Below, in pieces: positions 1 through 9,746 of a DNA stretch of 64,000 nt (within the stretch, counting starts at the first letter, position 1; the number at the start of each line of letters is the position of its first letter). The DNA lies in NCBI GenBank assembly GCA_007644065.1, contig VJWN01000008.1, positions 1,676,411 through 1,740,410 of the forward strand, written 5' to 3'. The notes beneath the pieces are model-generated. The model did no database searches, was not told where the DNA came from, and saw nothing but the letters and a program-made list of their open reading frames with translations. The stretch comes from Margaritispora aquatica (taxonomy: Eukaryota; Ascomycota; Leotiomycetes; Helotiales; Discinellaceae). The translations under genes were made by a program, and so were the position numbers.

Positions 1-637
1 TACTAAGGAGGCGTAAGGAAGTAAAGACTTACGTCACTATAATTCGTTTTCTAAAACTACGTAGTTACGTCTTAGATCTTATATCTGATTATTAGCTATC
101 CTAGGAGGAATATAATCACCTAAAAAGTTAGTTCAAGTATTGGACTTTTATTTGGTGCTCTTACCACCTATGGCGTCGGACAACTACCTCACCAATTGTC
201 GGGTATAGACTCTTGCCACAATTATTTGTCAAGTCATTCTATTAGCATACAATGAGGTATTCTCCTTATAAGATCTTTAATCAAGTCTTATTTAATTCAT
301 TGAATCCGCACCTGCAAGCAGTTAAACAGTAAGAATCTAGAGCCGAATACATCGGCTATAATTCACGAACTGCCTCGCTAGGGTATTTGTTAAGATAGTC
401 ATACGTTATAGTAGCAACTCTGATTTCTGATTACACTTTTGTAAGTGGTCGACTTATTTAGATGCGCTGATACGAAACGCAGACCTTGGATATGTTGGTG
501 TAGTTGGCACGATATAGGATTGAAGATATAGGCTTGGGCTAGACAACAAGGCAGACAGTTCTGCCCTCAAAGCCATCCATATAACACCATGTTCGCTTAG
601 CAGGTAGCGAACTCAATGCAAAATTGAGAAAGAAGCA
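1..637. other. Intergenic, no gene recognised
   Basis: No open frame of useful length and no recognisable protein family. The composition is moderately AT-rich, and short protein-like snatches on the plus strand could be retroelement debris, but I could not match them to a family. It lies just downstream of the 3' end of the NACHT gene. Confidence 0.4.
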
Positions 638-3600
638 TCAAGCTTTATTTGATTCGTTCCACCGACTTCCAAATTGAGGCACTTTGCATCCTTGAGCCTG
701 TGATAATTCCTCAACCCTAGCGATCATATCTGTAGCCTCCACAGGGAATTTTTCGGAAAAGACGGTCTGAATGACCTCGCTAACAGTATAGACCTCGTCT
801 GGGATATGTTTGAACATGGCCCAAGTGTCCACACTGACATCCACTTCCTTTTCTAATAAATGTCTGAAAGTTTCGATCCAGTCACAGCCCTGCTGATGAT
901 TAAGTTCTTCCGAACGCCACCGTTGTTTTCCAGCTGCAGTGAGGAGAATCGATTCGAGTGCACTGCGCCATGGTGTCCAAGCGTCGTAGCCAAGTCCACT
1001 GCGCCTTCCACAATCCTTTTCTTCCCATTCGTCTAGCGAGTAGGCTGTAGGACAATAAGAGTTAGGATTTGCCCCAGCCGTAAGCAAAATTCTAACCATT
1101 CCGGGGTTGATATCGACGGACCTCTTGTTGTAACTTGTTAAAGCGTAGTCTAGATATGGTCTTCCCGTTTTGTCATTAATAAGTGAGGAATTCTCCAGTA
1201 TTCTATAATTTACATATGCTTGAAGGCCATAAACAATAGCTAGAGATAGGAGATCATCTCCAAACTGAGGATCCAAGTAGATAAATTCTCCAGGATTATC
1301 TGTAGTCTCTTCGTAGGGTGCTTGTTCTTCGCTCAATAGAATGGTGCCTCCCGTTATATTTGCATCAGCAACAGGGGATTTCTTGTTGACCGACGGAAGC
1401 GACACATAATTGTAAGGTTGATTGTAGCGATTATGGAATTCATATATATGGTACATCGCCTTGGTGATCCAAGGAATACCGGCTTTTTGACGCATGTTAA
1501 GGTCCAAGTGACCCAGGAGCTGTACATAGCAATCTTCACCCTCTTTATCAAGGGCTTGGGCTAGAAGTAGCGCTGAGTCGGCGAGACACGACAAATCTTC
1601 CTTGGCACGTCTGTCCACTGCCGGTCTGCAAGGTTCATCCTCGTGAATACGTGTTCGCTCGATCGCCGACCATAATAAGGCAGCTTTTGAATTAAATTCG
1701 TTGGGTCTTGATCCGTCAAGAAGTGATTTTGTCGTGTCGAGAGCCAAAAACTCTTTGACGGATCGATGGATGTACTTCACACTCCTATTTCTATATTTCG
1801 CTTCCATCAAAACATTGTCTCTATGGTACCAATCTCTAATTTCCCAATCCTCAGTAGACATTGCTTGGCCAGCTTCAAGCAACCCTGCACACCTAGTCTT
1901 TAGCTTTCTTTCGATATCTTGAATGGCCTGAGCGATTTCTTTTTCCGTTGAGATTTGCTTGCTTCTTGGTAGCGTTGTCTTTGAATACTGCAGTCCAAAC
2001 CATAATCCAATCATGCATAACTCCTCGTAATGTCCTTGAGACATTGGACCATGGTTCTTTTGTTGTTCGGCTAGAACCAATGCCGTGTCCACCATTTCAA
2101 AAATCTTGCAACTTTCTGCAAGATAAGATGGGTGAATCTTTTTGAGCATATACCGGTAAAGAGTCATCAAATCAGATGGACATTCTCTGAGTCGATTTTC
2201 TAGATCCTTGACATCATCGAAGTTCTCAATTCCGTTGAGTAGTGATCTAACAACTAGGATTACCCACAAGAACACACCTTCGGCTTGTTCCACAATACGG
2301 TAAATAAGTTGAGACGGATTCCAATCTAGGTCCAGGCACAGCGTGGTCATAACGCTATCATCGTCAAGTTTATCCTTTATATAAGTGTGTATGTCATTGT
2401 GAGTTAAGTCCTGGAGTCGTAGCTTCGGACGATGCCCGAATCTGTTGTGAAAGATAAGTAGTGGGCGGCTGGAGAAGCAGATCTTGACCTTAGGCGAGGT
2501 TAGAGAATTGATTAAGTCCACAATCTCCATGTAATTTTCAGCATGGTCGGAATCTAGATTATTACGATGATCGCCATGATATTCATCTAGTCCGTCGATA
2601 AAAAGAACCACTTTGCCAAGATCACGAGCAAGTAAAGATTTTAATGCTTGAGATGCAAATGAAAGTGACCATGCACGCAGATCTGCGTTTGTATCGAGAG
2701 ACTTCCACAGCGTTGGAAACACGTCTCGAATCAGATCTCGATGCTGGGAGAGTATGTGGTAGAGTAGCGATCGAATGAGGCCGGTTTGCGAGCATTGGTC
2801 GGCAGTGCCACTGATCCAGAAAAAGAATGAAGCCATCGTTAGGCTTTGTCCTTCAGTCCATTTATCAAGTCTGGATTTTGTTCGAGGATCGTCATAGATG
2901 TACTTCATAAGCGTGGACTTTCCTGAACCAGCCTTCCCACAAATCCAATATAAATTCTCCCCCTGGTTGCATCCTTCTAACCAGTCAGTGAAACTGCTCG
3001 AGTTGGGGGCGGTAAAGCCTTCAAATATCCAGTCGAAGGTTTTAGCGTGAGCGGGGTCTATATCCTCGTATCGAACATCTAACATGGAAAATTGAAGGTG
3101 CTGCAGAATGGCATCCTCCTTGCGTCTATCGTCTCGTTCAAGCTGTTGACTCGACAGCGCCTGCATAACTTGAGACTGAATGAGATCAATGTGTTGTTTT
3201 ATGTTGATTTCTGTAGTTTGATGAAAGCTGCCAATAGTCTTGGTTTGATTGAGGAGTTCCTGGGTGAATACATTGCGGTCTTGAATGAGGCATTGTACTA
3301 ACTTTTGGACATCAGCCCCAAGTTGCCCGAAACTCTTTGATTGTTGAATGGAGACTAGATCTATATCTTCTCTGACTTGAGTCAGCCAAAATCAACAAGG
3401 CTAAAGGAATTTAGCAAGTATTTACTTCATTGAGATCAAAATGCCGAATTGTAGCTGAGATCGAAAGCTCTCGAGTCTAGCAACTTTCTCCTGCAGGTCC
3501 TTCTTCCCCCACACTGTACTCCACGCCTTACTCAAACTGCTGAAACTCTTGAATCGTGAATTTACATCAACTTTAAGTTTATTGAGCTTCAACGAAATAT

Positions 3601-3859
3601 CATCTGCGAGGACGGCGCATTTCGATGCAAGGCCCTGGAGTTGAAGCTCTCGAACGGTGACACCAGATATTGTCGTCCCCAGCTTAAGTCTGTTTACATG
3701 AAGGGCAAGATCATTGGTGAGAACTTCAAGGTCAATATTCTCTTGCAATGTCCCTGAGGCGGACTCATAGATCTCGTAGCCTTGTGATATCAGCTTGCTC
3801 GCAAAATCCACGAACCCGATAATGTTGCTGGCCAAGGATATTGCTGTCAAGGGATCCAT
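638..3859 (-). CDS. NLR-like STAND protein with NACHT NTPase domain
   Basis: Two exons, 3859-3426 and 3371-638, with a 54-bp intron (GTAAAT...GTCAG), give 1055 residues. The first ~145 residues (MDPLTAISLASNIIGFVDF...) have the pattern common at the N-terminus of fungal STAND proteins. The NACHT domain has a Walker A motif GKAGSGKST at about residues 290-298 and a Walker B VVLFIDGLDEY at about 399-409, followed by the SSRP segment typical of the family. The C-terminal half is helical, with no obvious ankyrin, WD40 or TPR arrays, so the usual ligand-sensing repeat domain is not evident. Fungal proteins of this kind are linked to non-self recognition and regulated cell death, but no such role is shown here. 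The spliced frame is open throughout. Which N-terminal effector class it belongs to is unresolved. Confidence 0.85.
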
Positions 3860-4951
3860 CTTATTGACAGATTATCTCTTATAAACTCAAAAGGATGAAA
3901 AATCGCGATTTATCATGAAATATTACCTGGCACTAAGGTTTCAAGTTGTGAAGTCACGTTAAGAAAGACATTATCTTCTTTCAACTCAGCCCCAAGCCAC
4001 GTTACACGGCTGTGCACCAATAGTCTAGGGGCATTCACGTGCGCTACACCCATAGATTCTTTGTTGCTGAAGACGTCGTCGTTCCCTCAGATTTGCTAAT
4101 CTACATCAGTGAATTTGAAGTTTGTATACAATTCTTAGCATTCAGTAGTAGTATTAATAATTAGAGCGTAATGGAGTGTAGGGCCATTAGACTAAAGAAA
4201 TTGATACTAGGCATTGGTTTGGGTCTTCAGAGGCTGGCTCGCTTCCAGGGTTAGGCTTCAGGGATTCAATCAACGCGTCACGTGTGAATTTCTAGGGTGA
4301 GGTATGGAAGCGAGACTTCAAGATCCCATGAGTTTTTTGATGCTCCAGGTATTAGTATTGTTTGGCTCTACTGAACATGCGACAGGTCAATCACATGGAA
4401 AGCATTATTCAAGTACCCATGTTTCGCGAGAAGGTTAGAAAGACCAAAGTCAACCAACAATTAGAAATCTCTCAGATTACATTGATGTTTCACACCCCAA
4501 AAGAGAGAAGAAAATAGCAAAACATACAACAGTAGGTATTCGCTGGTTATCACCCACCTAACTACTAATCTACAGATCTAAGGCTTGTATATGGCATGGC
4601 GGACGGGATACCCAATTCTCCTCAGTCTTGTGACGACCCTGTCGCTGGTTTGGGGTGAAAGGTAAAGCTTCAGAATATAGTGAATCACTCGAAGTGATTC
4701 CAGGTATATTACTAAGAAGTATGAATTGCTATTTGAAGTTGAGCACGAAACTCCTATCTAAGGAAACATATTTCATTATATAGAACCTTCGTTCTCATGG
4801 AGCTCCTATATTTCCCTTCGTGTTTCCATTACTTCCTGCTTAGGATAGCTCAGAAGTCACCTTGCCCAAGGTACAATCTCGCATTCCAACTACAAAAACT
4901 CTTTGCCTCCAAGCGAACAGCTCTCTTTCCAATACGTTCCTCATTTCCAAC
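3860..4951. other. Intergenic, nothing recognised
   Basis: About 1.1 kb upstream of the NACHT gene. A short plus-strand open frame at 4797-5015 overlaps a retrotransposon remnant on the opposite strand and has no protein-like features of its own. No RNA gene seen. Confidence 0.4.
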
Positions 4952-5199
4952 TCACGTCGCGCCAATCGATAACGACACCAAGTTATCCTCAAGTGTGAAG
5001 AAGAAATTTGCGTGAGCTGATTTCGTCAACACGACGGCAGGTATCGCAGTAGTTGGAAATTACTTAACAACGAGCTTCTTCTTTTCAGCTACGTCGTAGT
5101 AGGAGACGTTGATGTGCTTTGATTGTTTGTGGAGACGAAGGTTCTTGACAACGGCGATGGCTCGTTCTTGTTCCCTCTTATCTTGGGTGTGATAGTACC
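4952..5199 (-). mobile_element. Copia-type LTR retrotransposon fragment (RNase H end)
   Basis: Translation of the minus strand gives a fragment resembling the C-terminal end of Copia polyproteins. It has a segment like 'AIAVVKN...SKHINVSYYDV' (compare AIALAKNP...TKHIDIRYHFI) followed by 'FPTTAIPAVVLTKSA' (compare YIPTxxMxADxLTK). Only one internal stop (TAA, where a Tyr codon would be expected) interrupts about 80 codons. No long terminal repeats or other parts of the element were found nearby, so it is a decayed scrap. Family assignment rests on remembered motifs. Confidence 0.55.
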
Positions 5200-5350
5200 A
5201 AAAAAGCAGCTATACTTATTTGAGACCTTCCCCTAATGCCTCTGAGTATCACCAAACCAAATTCCACCTAGAAGATCCTTCCTGTACAAACTTCCACTGT
5301 ATACCCATCAACCACAGGCACTCCGGTATCTGGATCGCGGATAAATACCC

Positions 5351-6023
5351 CTAAGCAAATATTCCAGCTGGTCCATCCCCCGACGCTGATTTTTCCACCG
5401 TATAATCATTGCTCTCTGGTGTACAATGCCCACCGGCCCTTCGATGTTTGCTGATAAACACACTCACAACAATCAAAGACACCAACTGAAGTATGGCTAG
5501 AGCGCCAGTGAGGCCCCAAACAACCCAGGAACAATTAACAGCGGCTTGAAACAGCGAATAGTTGAAATCGGATGGACAGTCTGGTTCGCTGAGCGGCTCA
5601 TTTATACTGATCACATGACGACATGCACTATCCATGCGGATGAGACTGGCAGACCCGAGGAGGAAGCCGTAGGCCCACAAGCCTAGACAGAAGAGTTCCA
5701 ATGCTAGGACGGCCCAGTAGTTGTAGGCGCGTGGATACTTGTAAGTTGCGAGGATGACCCAGATCAAGGGGATGAGATAGAGTAAAGTCTTGGAGGGCTG
5801 TTAGTGTATGTTTGTCGCTTGGCACTCAGAGAATGGGTCGGGATTTAGAAGTGAGGCTACGCACAAATCCCAGGAGGATATACTGAGTGATGATGTTAAA
5901 GGTATTTCGTGAGATCAGAAAGCTGACGAGACCGAAGGTGACAATTGTGAAAAGCAGCTGGATGATTCGAACGGCTATGAAGCCATGAGGTAGAGCTGTG
6001 ACATGCGCTCGTGTGGTCGCCAT
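5351..6023 (-). CDS. MARVEL-type four-helix membrane protein
   Basis: Two exons, 6023-5865 and 5788-5351, with a 76-bp intron (GTGCGT...CCAAG), encode 198 residues. Four hydrophobic segments are visible: about residues 14-38, 45-68, 76-98 and 125-155. This is the topology of fungal membrane-associating (MARVEL) domain proteins. A soluble tail ends in a short Ser/Gly/Ala stretch. Conserved-looking cysteines lie in the loop between helices 3 and 4 (ACRH...PDC). The function of such proteins in fungi is usually unknown; roles in membrane organisation are inferred from the animal family. The adjacent transposon relics do not interrupt it. Confidence 0.75.
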
Positions 6024-6664
6024 TATTGCTTAACCCTCGAATATTCGAGGTCGTCTTTGATCCGGGAGGTTTGGTGCTGGCGGGTCGAAGTTGCGAGGCT
6101 TAATCGCATTGAAACTGAAATGAGATGTTCAAATCGACGATCAGGTTACTTCTATTTCTAAATCCTTAGGTATGTTCTAAACGAGTGTGTAGAAATGAAT
6201 GAGAAATTAACGAGTGGTCCAGGCTACAACATCATCGCGCTAGAATCAAATGTCAAACATGTTGAAAGCTTTGAAAGACGAACTCAGTTCTTTTTCACAA
6301 CAAGCTAGGGAATAAGATTGCGATTTTAAAGGGGAAGACCAGGTTCAGTTGTGGAGGGAGGTCCTGATTTCAGTGGATCTCAGCGGACATCAGGCCAAGA
6401 TAGGCCGTGCAGAGCGGCGCAGTGGGGCGAAGCTTAACTTGACGGCTAAATTGAGAATGCAAGGGAATGCAAGGTCGAAATACAGTTCACCAGTGTGATA
6501 ATCACTTAACACTGATTGTTAATCTAGAGATCCGTGTATCATCTTCTCAGCTTTATTTAAATTTCATTCATAATAGTGAGCACGTCACATCGTTCTATTG
6601 GATTACCTCGTATTGCATCAGATCTCCTTTACGACGACGGCTACATTGCCTTTCTTACACCAAC
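6024..6664. other. Intergenic, shared upstream region
   Basis: Upstream of both the MARVEL gene (minus) and the Gfd2-like relic (plus). Base composition is ordinary here and becomes strongly AT-rich only after about 6800. No motif singled out. Confidence 0.4.
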
Positions 6665-7440
6665 ATGGCCAAATCGCCGCTTGTGCAGGACATAGGTAAC
6701 CTACAAACCCTTCGGAGTTCACTTCTCCCTTCTATCTTAGAAGATCCAGTCTTTGTGGCTATCGATTTCGAAAGACCCCAATTTATCATTAATCGCTTTT
6801 AGTATAGCTATCTAGATACACAATTTGGTCTTGCTATTCTTGATACAAGGTGCCTTAGTTCAATATCAAAATTTACGACTTTCAATTTCATTACTGGAGA
6901 GGATATATATTTCAAGGAATCAGCACCTATTTATCACTAGGACACTATAGAGAAAATCCCTATTACGAGTATACTATTAAAGATCAATAACTACCTTCGT
7001 ATCTATTAGAATAGAAGTATTATTCTTATTAGGTATAGTATTTTAAATAACCTTATCGTATTAAAAGCCCTTAGGTTTAATTTTTAAAAGAATCTAGTTA
7101 TTAAAAAACTCGATATATACCTACTTATACGAGACTTATAAATAGGATATCTTACCTTAAAGAACTTACTTATATAACTAAATTATCCTTATAATATAAA
7201 ATTTTATAATATAAATAACGACGTAAATTTTATACTTCGCGTATTGTTATTACTAGGTATTAAGGCTATTAGAATAGCGAAAAATAGTAAAACGTTAGAA
7301 AAGGTTAAGATACTTTAGTAGATCGCGATAGAAAGGGTATTATTATAAAAGAAAAAAAAATATATATAACGGAAAGCCGTTAAGATATAGACACTTAAAA
7401 AATAAGAAAAGATTCGAAAAAAACGACGATAGTATCAGGA
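6665..7440 (+). pseudogene. RIP-degraded Gfd2/YDR514C-like RNase H-fold gene
   Basis: The ATG at 6665 opens a frame (MAKSPLVQDIGNL...) that stops at 6802, but the same frame stays recognisable for about 250 codons with no indels. The interruptions are TAG and TAA codons, as expected from G-to-A and C-to-T changes. Matching pieces include VFVAIDFE (the D-x-E of a DEDD exonuclease fold), QFGLAILDT, and IILIRYSILNNL where related proteins have G-H-S-I-x-x-D. The Gly, His and Asp have become Arg, Tyr and Asn, all single transitions. The family (Gfd2/YDR514C-like C-terminal domain) is known from yeast and is frequent in filamentous fungi; its biochemical role is poorly known. The first ~135 bp are barely mutated while the rest is heavily AT-shifted. 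No functional product is expected. Confidence 0.65.
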
Positions 7441-7547
7441 ATTATATAGGTAAACCTACTTTATAAGTATAGTATCTTAGATTATTTCGAAGTCTAAGAC
7501 TAATTCTAATCTTTAGGTATTATAACGAATATTATTATCGGTCCTTC

Positions 7548-7573
7548 TATAGTATCGTTTAAACGATACTATA
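7548..7573. repeat. 26-bp perfect palindrome
   Basis: Arms TATAGTATCG and CGATACTATA flank a central TTTAAA, so the whole 26 bp is self-complementary. It ends four bases before the inferred left end of the Tc1-type element. It may be part of a target site, a MITE footprint or chance in AT-rich DNA. Confidence 0.6.
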
Positions 7574-7577
7574 TATA

Positions 7578-8958
7578 CAGTACTACGCCACTACTAATCG
7601 AGGATTTTTAGAACACTAAAAACTAAATATATAACTAACACTATAATTAATTATATAATAAATTAACTAATAACCCTAAAAATATAAAAAATAAAGCTTT
7701 TAAAAGCTAATATATCGCTCTTTAATATTATAAAAAGATAAGTATATACGACGTTAAAAACACGTTAATATTTAGTATACTACCCGTTAGCTACGATATA
7801 TACCTTTATTTTATTATATATACTTTTATATAAAACGTCGAAAAATAACTTATCTAGCGTATCCTATATAGCTTATAAACAGCTCTCTAACCTCGCCCTC
7901 GTAGCTTCTAACTCGCTTATATCGGCTATAATATTAGAAAATATCTTAAAGATATAGGTTTTAAAGTACTACTAGATATACTCGATAATATTAAGGTCCG
8001 GTAAATACGTAGGCTAATTAAATATACAAGGAATACCTTTAGTACGAAACTAGTCCTAGACCTTACGGGTACGATATATAGTAGTATTGTCTTATATAAA
8101 CAAGTAGCTAGGGTCTAGTTCTTCGAAGGCTAGCTCTAGTTCCACGTCGAGTACTTCGAGGTACGAGTTAGCGGAATACCTATATTTCTTAGACTTAAAA
8201 TCACGGTCTATAATATATAGATTAGTCCTTTTAAGGTCCTAAAAGGCTCCCTAGACTATAACCTTTATATTTTTATTCGTCCTATATGTCTGTACTATAG
8301 TACGGTCCTATTTCTGTATTAGTGTACGAAAGATCTATTCTGTCCGTTTACCCTACCCCCGCTCGACAGAATACTCGTCACTCTAGACGACTATACCCTA
8401 TTCCTCCTAGGTCTAGTCTCTATATACGAGGCACTAGGTAAGCCGGGTAGCTGCGTGAGCCTCTGTTAATAACGGACGGCGTTTTGCACGCTAGTTAGCT
8501 ATACCGTGCTTAGTAAGGACACGAGTAATAGTCCTCGGCTGGTATATAAGGCCTATAGTACGTATAATCTCCGTGTACGTGTCTTTTAGGTGTAATCTAA
8601 CGTGCCGAAGTAGAGCTCGTTCTTCGCGTTCGGTATATAATTTCCCCCGTAGGGCTTTTGGTAATTCAAGGCCTTTGTTATAAAAGTATTGTTTACGAAT
8701 AGTGTATATAATGGCCCTAGGGAGGATTAAAAGGTTACACGCGATTTTGGTTACCGAAGTACCTTCCTCTACCTTCTCTAGTATTTTACTACGTTAGAAT
8801 ACACTTAAATACTTTCTATTACGTCGATTTTTTAATATAGACCTTAACGGAATACGTTAAGGTAATATTTTATAATATCGAAAAGAAGTATAGATAGCTA
8901 GGAGACGCGATTTTCGCGTTATAATAGGGTTCGCTTAATTAGCTATGTCTAGTGACTG
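7578..8958 (-). mobile_element. Tc1/mariner-type DNA transposon, RIP-inactivated
   Basis: Both ends, read inward, begin CAGT and share further positions, including CTAAT at bases 17-21. Each end is flanked by TA, the target duplication of Tc1/mariner elements. The total of about 1.38 kb is normal for the family. The interior carries a transposase frame on the minus strand. The terminal repeats are only partly similar, which could reflect mutation by RIP. Confidence 0.65.
7900..8830 (-). pseudogene. Tc1-type transposase, many in-frame stops
   Basis: One minus-strand frame can be followed over about 300 codons without an indel. It reads through an N-terminal helix-turn-helix region (VTKIACNLL...), the segment GLIYQPRTITRVLTKHGIA, then V-V-stop-S-D-E with the first catalytic Asp, I-stop-D-N with the second, and LPDLNIIEYI with the third acidic region. 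About fifteen stops, nearly all TAG where Trp is expected (for example NWRAKRRP, VVWSDE, VWGAFW) plus TAA where Gln is expected (IQDN), account for the damage. These are the changes RIP makes. The element cannot make a transposase. Confidence 0.75.
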
Positions 8959-9028
8959 TACTAACTAATTCGTGTCGAGTCCTGTTATCTACAATTATAA
9001 CCCTAACCTTCTTTAAGTAGAGCGTCGG

Positions 9029-9177
9029 ACGATCGAGGAATACTTTCTAATAGTACCTACGAGCTTCTCTACCTCGTCGTAGTATTCGGATAATCGAGCA
9101 ATACTTTTTAGTATCTACGTATACCTTTACCTCTACTTTAGACAATCGAGCACTACTCGAAACAGTCGAGCGGTACT
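9029..9177. repeat. Four copies of a degenerate 16-bp motif
   Basis: Copies of a motif like ACAATCGAGCAATACT occur at 9029-9044, 9090-9105, 9142-9157 and 9162-9177, with unequal spacing (61, 52 and 20 bp). They lie just outside the right end of the Tc1-type element within the AT-rich island. The core TCGAG is invariant in all four. Confidence 0.6.
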
Positions 9178-9423
9178 TCTTAATATTAGTAAGCCTATTA
9201 TCTCTACTTTAGACTATTATATAGTACTTTAAACGACTGGCCGTCCCCTTCCTAAAGCACTTAGTAATTTTTTTTTTAGAACGTGTTTACTTTAGGCTTC
9301 TTAGGAATTTATCTAGGCTTCTTAAGTATCGTCGTCAAAACTTAATAAAATTAATATAAGAGGGCAGAGTTCAGATCAAGTATAATTAGTTATAAAGCAA
9401 GAATTCAAAACACGTGACGATGG

Positions 9424-9493
9424 CTCAGGACGCTCAGGCGTGCTCAGGCGAGCTACTCAGGCTAGGTTGCTCAGTGGTGCTCAGGTTCCTCAA
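9424..9493 (+). repeat. CTCAG motif cluster
   Basis: CTCAG occurs six times, starting at 9424, 9433, 9443, 9456, 9470 and 9480, followed by a CTCAAG variant. The 70-bp patch is GC-rich and sits exactly at the right edge of the AT-rich island. Its origin is not recognised. Confidence 0.6.
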
Positions 9494-9746
9494 GCGAGTC
9501 GACTGAGCCGAGAGTGGTTAGCGCCTAGCAAGAGCAGCAATCTTACTAACCCTATACCGGACCCAAGAATTAGGAAATTGATTCATAATACCTCGGTATA
9601 GTTATAGACAAAGATCACTTAACTTAGAACTAGGCTGTTTCTATTTAGGTATAGCTAGTATAGGTCGGTAGCCAGATTATAAAACAGGAGGGTTATACGA
9701 ATTATATTATACAGTCGCTATTCTAATCGTACCCGAAAATTCCTCC

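Larger units (their letters stand above)
6800..9400. other. AT-rich, RIP-affected island
   Basis: TpA dinucleotides are very frequent and TGG codons are almost absent in former coding frames across this interval, in contrast to the flanking genes. It contains the 3' part of a Gfd2-like relic, a Tc1-type element and a patch of short degenerate repeats. The pattern is that of repeat-induced point mutation, possibly leaking from the transposon into flanking DNA. Confidence 0.75.

Noticed and set aside
9029..9177. CRISPR-like repeats
   Set aside because: The repeats are degenerate with unequal spacing in a fungal genome; not a CRISPR array.
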